DNA from: Arctopsyche grandis
Taxonomy: Eukaryota; Arthropoda; Insecta; Trichoptera; Hydropsychidae
DNA: 64,000 bases
Assembly (NCBI RefSeq): GCF_051622035.1
Contig: NC_135367.1
Span: 14,622,501-14,686,500 of the forward strand
Direction of reading: 5' to 3'
A model generated the notes under the pieces. It did not search any database. It was not told where the DNA came from and was given only the letters and a program-made list of their open reading frames with translations. Positions within the stretch are counted from its first letter, which is position 1, and every line of letters begins with the position of its first letter. The translations under genes were made by a program, and so were the position numbers. This document shows positions 13,141 to 26,419 of this stretch, in pieces.

Positions 13141-13714
13141 GCATCTTGGCATTCTTAAAAAAAAAACTGACGAGTGTGGGGCCATGTAAGCTAGAAGTAA
13201 AACTATCGAGTTGTACCTTTAAAAATCAATTTCAAAATCGACATTGCACTATTGGACTTGGTTCACATGCGCTTTGAACAGTTAATTTAAGTGCATTGGA
13301 ATGCATGGTAAAGCATACAATTCATACGAATATCTCCTAGTGGTAGAACGATGATGATTAATGAGTCGTGCGAATGTATTACGCGGTTATGGGAACACTT
13401 ACCTGTGTGAGAGAAACGAATTGGACTCATTTCGTGCAATTATTATATTCAGAAGAAGACAACGACGACGTGCGCCGCATCTCGAAGAAATTTTTCGACG
13501 TCTGTCCGTCCATCTGTGTGTTCACGCCGAGCGGTTTCCCCGTGCAAAAAGTGAATTACGCGGCTCGCGAACCGTTCTTTCGTTGCAATGGATGCGAAAG
13601 TGCAGTGAAAATCGCTAATTTTACAGTTAGCTACCGATAGATTTAAGTTTCCAAATATATACATTCATCAGTATATTGTGCATTGGCCAGGATCTTACTG
13701 TTAATATTATATAT

Positions 13715-13825
13715 GTACGTGTACGCGAGTAAGGATACAAAAGGACTACATGACGTTATACCGAGTCCCCTTGTATCCTGCTCGCGCACACTTAAGTGAA
13801 GCTGTGCGATAAGAACTCTCATTTA
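13715..13825. repeat. inverted and dispersed repeat CCCCTTGTATCCTGCTCGCG
   Basis: GTACGCGAGTAAGGATACAAAAGG and CCCCTTGTATCCTGCTCGCG form an imperfect inverted pair here; the right half recurs at 5268-5312 as CCCCTTGTATTCTGCTCGCG followed by GTAAGGCTGTACGA. Confidence 0.6.
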
Positions 13826-14050
13826 AATTTCTCATTCAAATTTTAGAATAAACTCTCATGAGTTTATTCTAAAATTTGCATCTTCAGTTTTTATATTGTC
13901 ACATGCTCTCTTTAACATTTTCAATATGACTGAGATTCTTACTTTCGTAGTAGCCTAAAAAAATCTGCAATTTTGATCCATTCCATTGCTTAGCTACCAA
14001 TAAATAGCCTCTACAAATATACCTTCACGTTTTTTTAAATAGAAGAATAC

Positions 14051-14056
<6 letters not shown>

Positions 14057-14137
<81 letters not shown>
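14057..14137. repeat. (TA)n microsatellite
   Basis: About 40 uninterrupted TA units. Confidence 0.95.
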
Positions 14138-14141
<4 letters not shown>

Positions 14142-17100
14142 TTTACAATCGTGTCGTTACAATTTGTATCTAAAAATTGCTCAAAGTTTACGTTTTTCAT
14201 ACGTGTACGTAAAAATTTACACATTTTTATACATCCATTGTATAATACGTATACTTTTTGTGAAATGCTTTCATCACGTTTTCACGGCATTGCCTAAGTA
14301 TTCCAAAGTTGAATAATTCCATTGTATTTTTCAGACGTCACGTTACATCTTTTGATCAGAACAGTACACGTAATCAACGATGACACGTGAATACGAAAAA
14401 GGAAAAAGTTCCAATCAAAGGTGGGTCTATAGGTACAAAATCACAAAAACGTGCAGATAAGCCATCGCTAGAGGGAAAGGGATGATTTAGAGAACGCGTT
14501 AAAAGAAATTGATGGGTTTAGAAAGGGCTCTTTAAAGACAGTCACGAATTGCGCGTGAGTTTTTTTTTTTTGGTACTTTATTTTCTTGGCTCGCAACAAC
14601 GATGTGCTCGAGGACATTCCGGTGCCAAATTTAAGCCAAATTTGGCTTGGGTTTGTGTCTGCGGACTTCGGCGGCAAAATTTGCGCTGTTTTAATACCAT
14701 ATTAGGAGATGAAACGCTGACGGCGGCCACGTGTGCCTTCTGTGACTGTTTATGGCGATCACCCAGTTTCCGATCGCGTTTCTGTACCTCACTCCATGAC
14801 ATGTTCATTGCATCCCAAACGCTGTGCATCTTTGATTCGAACGATTTAGGTGTAATAATGTTCGAGTACCATTTTGCTACTGTTGTGTGAAATTTTCAAT
14901 GATTCACTTCATTCCTTCATTGTTTTAGGTGGGTGCCTTCTATATAAGGTTTTGAATATCGTCGATTGATGTCTTAAATTGGAAGTAGTAAGTAATATAT
15001 GTATGTATGTATATAGCGACTTGACCATATACCTACACAACTCTATTTGAATTCATTTTTGTCTTAACATACATAGGTCAAGTTCTAAAAGTTAATGCCT
15101 CTTGCTCAAATGAAGTATAACAGAGGTGGCCAAGCTGGCTTTTTACAAGGCTTTTTTTTTTTGAGCTTAGTTCATTTTTTGCCTTTTTTTTCTATAGATG
15201 CAGTTGACAGGGGTTCTTAACAAGGGGTTGTCGGGGAGGTTTACACCTACTTTTATATTTAGGCTTGCACTTACATTTAACCACATCGATCCGTCCGTCC
15301 GTAATAAACATTAGCCCGGTTTTTAACTATTCGGCTTCTTTAAGAGTATTCTTTTTTAAATAAAATAAACATCCCTGCTGGCAGCTAAATAATGTCACGA
15401 GAAAAATGATTAAAAGTATTTAGTTTTTTAAGTAACTTAGAGAAAAATGTATTTACATATGTAGTTTAACATTAATTGCATACAAATATATAGTATAAAC
15501 AGTCTCAATGAACGGGCACAGCAGATACTATTATACCATAAGTATTCATTGCAGTTATTTCTTTTCAAAAAATGCGAGAACAATATTAGTTTCTTGACTG
15601 GTATGTATGTATTCGTCCTTAATTAATAGATAAGAGGTAAGTAAAATCATGTCCAAAATATAAACTACACCCGAAAAAAGCCCGTTCTTTATATATGTTT
15701 ATGTTTTGCTCTAATCTTTGCCTCATTTTTGATTATTGAGTAAAGAAGCCAACATGAGTTGAAGTTTGTTCGATCTCTATTTTTTTTGGATATTTTGAAC
15801 CATTTTATTGAAAAGGTTGATTTGTAGTATAAATTGGTAGTTTATCGAATATTAATGGTGAATACATTAATATGTACAAGTATTTTCTTTCGTATTTTTG
15901 ATGACTTCTATAATTTTCTCACTCTTAAGTCGATCCAATCAATATAGATATTTTTAATTTATTGACAACCGGTACGTTTCCGATGTTGTCTGTTGCATCG
16001 ACCGGTAAGATCAAGATCATTATTATATTAGCCGGTTCAAATAAATCCATATTGGTATTCGAACCGGTCTACATACATATGTATGTGAGAAGTCAATGTT
16101 TTGCAAACAAACCTTCTGCATAGTTAAATTACACTAGTATGAATTTCTAACGCTGTACTTATTTTCAAACAAGAACTTTTACACTTTTTCTTATTATTTT
16201 ACTAATTAAGAAATCTATTTAATTCGCTGTAACAGTTGAAATTGAAATTGAATAATTGTATACACATTCCACTTCCTTTTCGTTTACCCGGCTGAAATTC
16301 TATAGTTTAAAATTTTGAATTAGTGCTGATGTGTGTTAAAATCATCATGGAAAACGGCTGCAACGGCTTTAAAAATTTACAATATAAACCGAGTTAGCAA
16401 TGTGACGAGTCAGTAAATTAGCACAAAAAGCGTGAAAACTAACGTCACAAGGTCATAATGACGTTTTTTTAATTTAATTAAATTAACCGTATGGGTGGGG
16501 ATGTTATGTAATTGTTGTTGAATATTCATGAAACACACGTGTTAATTAATTGACCTAATTTACCTGGCGCTATACTGTACATGTACTATCATCAAATAGG
16601 ATATTTGTGCAGTGTAATTTGCTTCACATTTTTTGCTCTAATGCAAAATACTAATATTTGCCTCGAACCAGTCGTCACATTTAAAAGTCAAACATTTGAT
16701 TATATATTTATATTCTACGTCTTTTTAGTACCCACTATCGATAGGTTGTAAATCATGCTAATAGTATAAATTTTGGTCGTTTAATGACCACGCAGTAAAC
16801 AGGTGATGATGTGTGGTTATTTATTTGAGAAGATGGAGACCATTAATATTTCGCCCGATTTGGTCTATGGTTTAAAACTATATATGGTGGTTGAATTTAG
16901 TATCTAATGTACCATAGGCGTGTTGCAATGTCGGCTGGTTGCCATCGCCTTGTTCGGTTATGGTAAGAGCAATTACTATTATAGATCAGATTAGATCAGT
17001 GTGTGGTGTGTGTGCATATTTGTTGAGGTTCGTCCATATTTTGATTGACCGTCGGTGTTCCATAGTTGTAGATTGGTTTTATTGATTGTGGACTTGTTCA

Positions 17101-17385
17101 CAAGAAGGGTATAAATGCGGGCAATGACAAATGAACACGACATGCACTACGTCAGTTTGATTTGTGAGCCATGTCAAAAACGCACTCGTGTATAAAATGT
17201 TAGGAAAAAAAATAGCAAAGTTTTGGGTAGGAGAATGGGTGATAGAAGGTTGGACTTTCTACAATTCCATTTGTCTTCATTATATGTCATTTAACCTGTC
17301 GTAGTGTCGAATCCTGACTCTTCCTCTTATTACCTCCACGCTTTCAACCAAAATGAATTGCTTAAAAGTATGTCTTGTTCTTATA

Positions 17386-17707
17386 CCGGGTTGATACGAT
17401 GCGAGTAGCTTGGACCAAGTAACTTGGATGTTCCTCACAGTGTGACAACAGGTGATCCAATTGTTTTTGAATGTTTTGGACGTCCAAGCTACTCGAATCG
17501 TGTCAACCTGGTTCTAAACAGCCACTTCCTTTGGTTGTATTTTACTCTTGTCAACCATGTAGAAAAACAGCATGGTTGACAAGAGTAATTGACAATAGTG
17601 AACCATTTTTTGCGAAAAGTATCGTCACAACAGGTGATCCAATCGCTTTTGAACGTTTTGGACGTCCAAGCTACTAGTCCAAGCTATTCGCATCGTGTCA
17701 ACCCGGG
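17386..17707. mobile_element. nested inverted-repeat element (GGGTTGAYACGAT family)
   Basis: Outer ends CCGGGTTGATACGATGCGAG and the inverse of CCCGGGTTGACACGATGCGA, each next to TA. Inside is a second inverse end at about 17480-17511 (CCAAGCTACTCGAATCGTGT), and a block near 17450-17490 recurs at 17632-17665, so one copy seems to be duplicated or inserted into another. A related but weaker pair occurs at 1795-1895. Confidence 0.6.
17542..17588. repeat. perfect hairpin with 18-bp arms
   Basis: TTACTCTTGTCAACCATG, an 11-nt loop, then its exact inverse CATGGTTGACAAGAGTAA. Part of the repeat containing GAACCATTTTTTGCGAAAA. Confidence 0.85.
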
Positions 17708-19104
17708 TACAAAACAGCCACTACCTATTGTTGTATTTTAACTGTTTAATGGAATCTTAAATTTGAAGTATTATGATTAGAATTAGGCGTTGGCTTCGTG
17801 CTTTTTCAATAACAATAAACCGCTCTATGAATGTACAAAGCAAAAGAGCAAAAAATCATGGTTGACAATAGTAATTGACAATGATGAACCATTTTTTTGC
17901 GAAAATCATCGTCCCAACGCCAATCTATGATTATGATATGATGAGGATTCTAGAAGATTCTAGATTTTAGATTATATGTAGAAGGTTGGGATAACTTTAA
18001 GAGAAATAAGATAACTACAAAATATTTTTAAGTAATCGATTTTTTACTATACATACTTTGTTATGTACATAGATTGTAACCGGATTTCAATAGATCGAGA
18101 CTAACGAGTCATTAATCATTTAAGCCAGGGGCATAATTTAAAACCCATCCCTTTTCCGGTCACACCCTTAATTGTTTCGACGTACCTCCACCACCCCCAA
18201 TCACCCTCATCCTCTCATCCGGTCAATTTCAGCTCTGTAAAGCATTAATTATTATATTAGTTAGGTATTTATGTATGCGGAATGATAATATTTGGGTAAT
18301 TAGTCAAACGGAACGTTCCTCTTTTATACTCTTGGAATATTTTAGCCGAGATTTTTTCGTTTCGCTTCTCCGTTTTTTCGGTACGTCGGAGGCGCAATTG
18401 AGACAAAGAGAATTAATGAATTTTAAAATGGTAGTTTCATCGACCGCGGTAGTCAAAGCCGTAAAGTTTCAGCGTGCGGAACGAACGGGTCCATTATTCA
18501 AATGTCCTGTCCCCTTGAAAAGAAGCATTTCAAACTTTTACCGTCTTTGAAATTCCACAAAAAGGAGTCGGTACGATTTTGAGGTATGTACATATGTACA
18601 TATTTATGTGTGGCATGGTTTTGGATCACGCGCGCTCTTCATAATAAGCGAACGTATCAAATAATAAAAACATCATGTTCAGCGGTGTAATTTTTTCGGA
18701 TCGAATACAGATGTATCCGAGATAGACATCTTCTCGAGAGCGTTCTATCGCGGATGATCGTTATTAATCTTGTGATGTTTTTCTTTTTAGTTCCGGATTC
18801 TTGGTTCGATATGACACCGCCAGAACGGAGACAAGGTGTGCGTGAAGAAGCTACGTGGAAATCAAATGGAAAAATCTCACGCGAAAGAATCGTTCGCATT
18901 GTTCAGCAATTACATCTTTATACGAGCACGATCACGGTTTTTGACCTTAACCGCAACTCCAACTGCTAAACAGATGTCAGTTATGTAACAAAAATCACTT
19001 CAGAACCTGATTATATACGTATGTAGGTACATATTCCCAATTAATTTATTTACCAGTGAACTCCCAAGGCTCTATCGATATAAACCAGGACAAGACTTAG
19101 GGCG

Positions 19105-19740
19105 AAAACACAAAGAGGCACGCAGCACGTGTTTTATTTTGTTTTAGATAGTTTTGCACGTGTAAAAAAATCGCTAGCACGCATAATCTTTCCTGCTCCA
19201 CCCAGTCCAAAAATCATCCCCTCAAGTGTTTTTGGTAATATTTTATCCTTGTATTGATATAGGTTTAATATTGATCGATAACGGTGATTCCCATATTTGA
19301 AGAAATGCAAGAGAAACTTCTCGAAATAATAAAATCGTACTAATTAACAAAGAACTGAAGGAATACTCTTCTCAGCTAGAAGCCGCAGGGATGAAGAAAA
19401 GACACGTTTCACGTGCTTCTACGATGTGCACATGCAAAAAAAGCTAGACGTACACCGGTACGCCAAATGTACCGTAGCATCCCTTCGCAGGCCTCACCCC
19501 TGGAGTGTTTTCATTGATATTTTATCTTATATTGACATAGATTGATAATGGCGATTCCCATATTTTAAGAAATGTGGTAGAAATAACGAAATAGAAATAA
19601 TAAGTTCGTACGAATTGCATATGCATGTGCGAAGTCGGTTTCAGACACATATACCCGAATTTGATATGGGGAACCCCTCTGAAGATATGTCTCTCACCGC
19701 TAGTACGCGTCCCGTGCCGCACTTTTGAGTGTGTTCTTAC
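19105..19740 (+). repeat. two tandem copies of the 9285 repeat family
   Basis: GTAAAAAAATCGCTAGCACG ... GATTCCCATATTTGAAGAAA at 19160-19310 and again GCAAAAAAAGCTAGACGTAC ... GATTCCCATATTTTAAGAAA at 19432-19570. The block ends in GTGCCGCACTTTTGAGTGTG, which also borders the copy at 1400-1430. Confidence 0.7.
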
Positions 19741-19844
19741 CATAAGATTGCTCTTGCAATCATCTTTCGATATATTTTAAGTTTTCTTCTTCTCCTTTCG
19801 TGTTTGCTGTATGCTAAGCGTCATGGTTATTGATGTCTAGAATT

Positions 19845-20300
19845 TGATGGACGATCCACCTCCACTACCCCCGGTTCTGTGCCAAGTTGAAGGCAGCGTT
19901 AAGGGACAATACAATCAGTTCTATGAGCTGGTCTGACCATCTCTTGGGAGACCGTTTTCTTGCTCGCCTTCCCTCCGGCGTGCCAGTGACTACCAGCCTC
20001 TACAGACTCTCCACGTTATTCCTGGCCATATGGCCAAAGTAAGAAATAATCCTTTTCCTACACGTTGTAGAAAGTGTCTTTGATACTCACATCTCATTGA
20101 GAATGGAGACGTCCATGGTATGCTCAGCATCTGTCACCATCACCACATTTTTAATGTATCTAGAATTTCCCTTTCTCTCTTTTTCAGGTTTCATGTCTCG
20201 ACTCCATACAATGCAACGGGGAACACCAGAGATCCTACTAGACCGATTTTTGTTCCTCTCAAAATAGAGCGGTATGGTATGTAATAATATGTGCATATAT
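19845..20300 (-). mobile_element. second LINE family, 3' fragment, reversed
   Basis: Minus-strand frames contain SLVFPVALYGVET, VSILNEM and ISYFGHMARN, the order seen at the end of RTE-type polyproteins; several stops and frameshifts. Confidence 0.65.
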
Positions 20301-22359
20301 GTATGAACGTGAGATTACTAGTACTAAAAGTTGGTAGTAACAATTTAAATGGCATAATTTTAAGAAAACAATATTGTATTTGACGCGATTTCATTCTAAT
20401 TACGATTACGTTATTTCTAATGGAAAGTTAATCTTGATACGTTTCAGAACGCCCTTCCTGTTCTACATATTATATGTACATAGAGATCTGGTTGCTTTGT
20501 ATATGATAAGCAAGAGATTTATTTTTCTTTAATCACGATCAAAATGTCCTGAATTTGTAATCTACCTTCATACAAATCTGATTATTGTTAAAAATTGGTA
20601 CAAATATATCAAATTTGAATACAACATGACTTGCTTATACATATGTACACGTTTGTAAACACTAGGTAGGTTTTGACAAGTTGACGAATACAATGAACGA
20701 TTATGCTGTCAACTTCGTCAAATTTGCAAGCTCATCTCAGTATCTACATATGTAGTATTGGTGGCGTGTAATATTTTAGATAATAATTTGTCAACAGTCT
20801 GAGCTGTAGACAGTTTGACTTTGGGTTGGGAGGGGAATCCCGCTTTTAGAAAGAGTTCACGCTTATCGACTCGGGTGAGTCACCTTCGGTTGATTCATAT
20901 AATAATATACTCATGAAAGCGTGTCTGGCGCCTCCCCAGTCTAGTATAATATCAACCCCCCCTTATAGGTCAACGGAAGAACCATTTATTCGTCATTTAT
21001 ACGGTCGGATGTATCATTAGAATTCAAGCATAGGAAACGACTCTTTATTGTGTCAATGCTAACTTTAATCGATTCGCATATGAATGATTTATGTGTACAA
21101 TTTGACTGCTGTGTCAAATTGTCATCCTTGATTAAACTTTGAACTGTATAAGTACTTATAGCCGAGATCTTCTGGGTCATGTGTATCATAGCATATTTTG
21201 TCGTTTATATCGATGATTAAAATTTTTAACCAGTCTCAATTAATAGCCGTTTGGTTCTAGTTTTATATTCTTACCATATTGAAAGTGCAGCTCTTTCGGG
21301 TCGTTGCATCCGATTCGCCAAGTGCAACCCGGCCATTATAGCATCCCGAGCGAGAGAACGAGAGCTCCCGTTTAGGCAACGAGGCGCGACATTGCGATAC
21401 TCGTGTGACCATTTTGTTACCAAATATGGTCATCAGAAACATTTGCTCCATTGGCGATATCGACGACAATGACGATCAACGGTTAATAGTGCTCATTATT
21501 GAGATAGGTTTCATCACGCTTTGCATGTGTTGAGGCATAAAAAAATCTATCGTCACTCAATTGCACCGTGCGAAAGTTATGAACATTGGCTGCCAATCTG
21601 CCAACTATCGTGATGCTTTGAATCGGTGTTTTCAAAATTGAACCAAATGAAGGGATTTGATTTGAGCATTTGGAATTGAATAGCAATTTAACTCCCACTT
21701 CGTGCTAGCAAGTCATTGTTATTCTGGAAAAGGAAACGTTCAGGCCTCAAATAACCAACACACACACACGCATTATCTTATTTTGTAAACCAAATCCATT
21801 GAATCACATGTAGTTAATTAAGATTGTTTATGATGCTTAAAAGGATTCATGTAAGTACTCTGTGAGTCATCGTTTTTACTTGCCGTTTTCTAAATTAGGC
21901 GTGATTCATCCCTTCGATATGAGTGTAAATGCGAGGGGATGGAATTTTGGTGCAAGTAGATGGTTGACTAATACGTGGTTTCCTCCCGTTGTTGTTTTTG
22001 CAGTGAAAGGGATTTTCAATAAGTGCGTTTCTAGTTTCTGTATATGAAAGTGAAACGTTTTATTAAAAGAGTATCTACGCACTATGAATGATGAATGTAT
22101 TTAAGTATATGAGAATGAATGAAAAACTGCAGGTAAGTAGTGCTTGAAGTGGAAAAAAGAAAAGGAAATATATGTGTTGGTAATATTTCACTTGTGCATG
22201 TTGCTTAGAAAATTGCACGGTTAATAGTTCTGTGAATCTGTGAAACGTTTCGTTTGAAATTGAACATTTAGTTCTTATTCATTTTATATAAGATTTTGTT
22301 TTAATGATATTATTATTATTATTTTTTTTTTTTTTCAAATTCTGAACTTATATAATACT

Positions 22360-22600
22360 AGTGGTTTTACTCAGTATTTGTAATATAATTTGTAATATAA
22401 ACAGCTTAAACATGGCTAATCTAATACTAAACATTCATTTTTTTTTTTTTTATTATTAAATTTATTTGAATCGAAAAAAAAATAATATTTCGTCATAGAA
22501 AATTTGATTTGTTTTCGATGCTTCCACCCAAACCTTACATAGTTACAAAGTCTCTTTCGAAATTATATATTAGAAGTCTAGAAGATTTATGTAATAAATA
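22360..22600 (+). repeat. second copy of the ACTAGTGGTTTTAC repeat
   Basis: Homologous to 48980-49285 with a deletion of the CCCGGCTTCGCTCGG segment and no (TA)n expansion. Confidence 0.7.
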
Positions 22601-22698
22601 GTTATATTAGAAGTTTCCGTAGTGCCCGTACATGATCTGAAGAGCAACGATATCACTGGTGATGATTTGTCGGGAATCGATAAGATGGCACTAAAAAG

Positions 22699-22715
<17 letters not shown>

Positions 22716-22784
<69 letters not shown>
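22716..22784. repeat. (TA)n microsatellite after an A run
   Basis: About 34 TA units preceded by 15 A. Confidence 0.95.
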
Positions 22785-22789
<5 letters not shown>

Positions 22790-24188
22790 ATATTAGAAGT
22801 TGGGATTAAGTTGAAAATTTGTCGTTAAATTTTGATACTTGAATTGAGACATCTATTGAATAATGAAAAAATTATATATCTATTTCCTATTCAATTGTTT
22901 TGATTTGTACATATAGATCATGCTATTTTTATTTTAAAAATATTTTGAAATATGTATGTATATTATGCGTTCGATCTAATTATCTTATAATAAAATTCTG
23001 TATCAAAATACAGAATATCATTGTTTCGAATTGTATAAATGCAAAATATCACTAGTTTTTCACAAGATTTTTATTACTTTCACTTCGTTCATTATTAGAT
23101 GCATATAAAATATATTTTTAAAGTTAAGCACTAAATTTGATTCGTGAAGTATTGTGCATTATTATTCCTTTTGATCGAATACTTCTACATTTTAGCTGAC
23201 TAATAGAAGTCGTGATGATGATAAAATTTCAATTATAATTTTGTAAGAGTAGTTCTTGAAAAATTATAGTACATAAGTTTTATATACTTTTACAGCTTCA
23301 AATAAATTTTAAGTTTATGTTGAATTTTCTTAACATTTAAAATAATGTACATACATAGTATACATACCTACATATGTGTACATACATATATAAAAGTTTA
23401 AGAATTTATCCATGAAAAAAAATGTTACCCATTTCGCAATTTTATCGAAAAAAGTAAAGAATAAGAAGCAAATACAATACAAATTTAAATTAAAATATCT
23501 TGATGATTTTATAAATAAGTATCATTGATCCCTTGAAAACCATCACAACCAAGTTTTACTGTGTTTTTACTTGCATACAATTTTGATGTTGCAATAATAC
23601 TAATAAAGATTTTCGAACTTTTATTAATATGCATTCTAAACAAGATAATAAATTATGTATGTTAATATAAAACCAGTTATTGTTTTTCTACATTTTCTCG
23701 TTTATGTTGACTGAAATCTTGTTTATTTATCTATTATGTGAAAGGACATTGGTTGCCTCAAATACCAATAGGTGAATCTCAACGCTTAAAATTTAATTCA
23801 GAAAACACATTGCACAAATATGAGATAAAATCACATCCTAAATTCTCAAACTTCAGTTGCAAATTAACAAAATACAAGTCCTTCAATGAAAAAGAAAAAT
23901 ATTGAAAAATTTACTTGTCCTTGAGATTCTATTGCAAAACATACATACATATAAACAAATAGATCTGCAAATCTATATGTATATATTATAAAATTGTGTT
24001 TACCACATTCTACGCTTCATTTACATGAGAATCAAGATTCTAGAATAAATTAAATTTGTTTATGTGGATTAACAACTAAAACCGGTAAGGGCACTGTTGT
24101 TTTATATTTATTCCAATATCAGCCGACAGTCTATCCGAGACTTCTTCAGTGTAAACTTGTATTTTGTATTATTTTGTCTCTTTCACTA

Positions 24189-26372
24189 ATGGCTGGCATA
24201 AAGGTGCAATTTATAAATCAAAAATTATACTGAATAATATTATATCATTAGCCGTTGAACTTTTTTCAGTATCTTTCCGGGTTTGGATCAGAGTTTGCCA
24301 GCGAGGATCCTAAATATCCCGGAGCACTACCCGTAGGTCAAAACAGTCCTCAAAAGCCACCGTATGGTCTGTATGCAGAACAACTATCTGGCTCGGCATT
24401 TACTGCTCCAAGACAAGATAACAAAAGATCATGGCTTTACAGGTATCTATTTCATCAATTATTGAATACAAATAAGTTTATTTAATTGAATGGATACAAA
24501 TTATACAAATTTTTCAGAATCCGTCCTTCCGTTATACATAAACCGTTCACAAAATATGACGATTCTAAATATTTGACTCACAATTGGAATGAACAACATC
24601 CGAATCCGAATCAAGTACGTTTTTATCATTTTTTTGAATATTAATTTTGCATACATAGGCTTATCAAACCTGTATTAAACTATGTAATTAAATTCTAGCT
24701 AAGATGGCAGCCTTTTAATATCCCGTTGGAGAAAGACGGGATTGTTGATTTTGTCAATGGATTGCATACTGTATGTGGAGCAGGTGATCCTTGTTCAAGA
24801 AATGGAATAGCAATTCACGTGTATGTGTGCAATGGAAGTATGAAAAATTCAGCATTTTACAACAGCGATGGAGATTTCTTGATTGGTAATATATTTAAAG
24901 GTATATTTTTGAAAAGTTCTTTTGAAAATAAGCAATATGTGATTGATTATAAATATTACAGTTCCTCAACAAGGACGTCTGAAAGTAACTACCGAGTTCG
25001 GAATAATGATAGTGGACCCAAATGAGATATGCGTCATTCAACAAGGTATGAGATTCGCCGTAGAAGTTGATGGACCATCAAGGTAAATTATAACAAAAAC
25101 TGTACAGAACTCTGACAGATTAACATTAGGTTATCTGCAATTATATAATAATTGATTCTGTGTATCTACATTATAGAATATATATCTGTAAACTATGTAT
25201 ATACCCCAGTTAATAGGATGTTTGATTGTTGCCGAGTAGTATGATAATTATTTGAGAATATTGTTTTATTTTGAATTTATTAAAAATAATAAAAATACAT
25301 CAAAGCTATTATTCTCCAAGTATGATGCATGTTTTTATCAATTTCAGGGGTTATATTTTGGAAGTATTTGATGGTCATTTCAAACTGCCGGATTTGGGGC
25401 CGATCGGAGCTAATGGTCTTGCTAGTCCAAGAGATTTTTTAACACCGGTAGCTCATTTTGAAGATAAGGAAATCAAAAGTATATGCAGTGCTTTATCCAT
25501 CTTTCAATAAATTTGGAAAAAAGTTTAAAATTGGAATTTGATAAGTTTTAATCCGATTTTAGATTTCAAAATAATTGACAAGTATCAAGGAACCTTGTTT
25601 GTAGCACTTCAAGATCATTCTCCATTTGACGTCGTAGCCTGGCATGGTAACTACGTTCCATACAAATATGACCTTAAAAACTTCATGGTGATCAATTCGG
25701 TGTCGTTTGATCATTGCGTAAGTGAAAACCAAATCATAAATTAGATAAAATATAATTGTTTGTTTAAATAGATTATATTTTATTACAGGATCCGTCAATA
25801 TTTACTGTGTTGACATGTCAATCAACAAAACCAGGAGTTGCCATTGCTGACTTTGTCATATTTCCACCGAGATGGTCTGTCCAGGAAGACACCTTCAGGC
25901 CTCCATATTATCATAGTATGTCCGTACTGTTAAATAAATAAAATACACAATTGAAAATATTATTGACGATGAGTATTCCAGGAAATTGTATGAGCGAATT
26001 TATGGGTCTCATATTGGGTTCATATGAAGCTAAGGAAGGTGGGTTTCTTCCGGGCGGTGCTTCTTTGCACTCGATGATGAGTCCACACGGACCTGATGGT
26101 GGATGTTTCGAAGCAGCCACTAATGCCGAGCTTGTACCGCAGAAGGTTGCAGTTGGGACTCAAGTATATATTTTTATATTCATGTATTGAAAATAATTTG
26201 TATGTGAATCATGTTTGTTGATGGGAATTATTTTCAGGCGTTTATGTTCGAAAGTTCGTTGAGTATGAAAGTCACAAAATGGGGCGAAATAACGTGTCAG
26301 AAATTGGATCCCAAATACTATGAATGTTGGCAGAGCCTCAAAAAACACTTCAATGAAAAGCTTAAGCTTTAA
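24189..26372 (+). CDS. hgo: homogentisate 1,2-dioxygenase (10 exons, complete)
   Basis: Opens the aromatic ring of homogentisate to maleylacetoacetate in tyrosine and phenylalanine breakdown; a cytosolic Fe(II) enzyme. Exons by splice signals: 24189-24203, 24270-24442, 24518-24614, 24699-24885, 24962-25082, 25348-25478, 25563-25717, 25789-25915, 25982-26163, 26238-26372; all phases join and give 440 aa, against 445 in human. The 15-nt first exon (ATG GCT GGC ATA AAG) joins YLSGFG, matching the family N terminus; no other ATG precedes the YLSGFG exon in frame. Iron ligands are present: His336 and Glu342 in YYHRNCMSEF and His372 in SPHGPD, and the active-site His293 in SFDH. Also conserved are [19 protein letters not shown]-like and [12 protein letters not shown] stretches. 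Introns are 66-270 nt. It converges with the RBBP4 gene about 1.5 kb downstream. Identification is firm; only the tiny first exon is inferred. Confidence 0.96.
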
Positions 26373-26411
26373 AATTACAATTTTTTATGGTTGTTTACAA
26401 TCGATTATTTT

Positions 26412-26417
26412 AATAAA
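26412..26417 (+). promoter_or_regulatory. polyadenylation signal of the homogentisate dioxygenase gene
   Basis: AATAAA 40 nt after the stop codon, followed by T-rich sequence; the closest canonical signal downstream of the gene. Confidence 0.6.
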
Positions 26418-26419
26418 TA

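Larger units (their letters stand above)
13300..24180. other. gene-poor region left of homogentisate dioxygenase
   Basis: Apart from the repeats listed, AT-rich single-copy-looking DNA. Open frames up to 113 codons (for example 14549-14890, whose start looks like a signal peptide) overlap others on the opposite strand, have no splice context and no recognised family, so none is called. ATGTATGTACATATGTACATA-type tracts are scattered throughout. Confidence 0.5.

Noticed and set aside
13361-13640. Overlapping 85- to 90-codon frames in a GC-richer patch
   Set aside because: Three frames are open on both strands and none resembles a family; no exon borders.
14549-14890. 113-codon frame with signal-peptide-like start
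   Set aside because: The hydrophobic start comes from a T run; overlapping frames on the other strand are as long; no splice signals or known domain.
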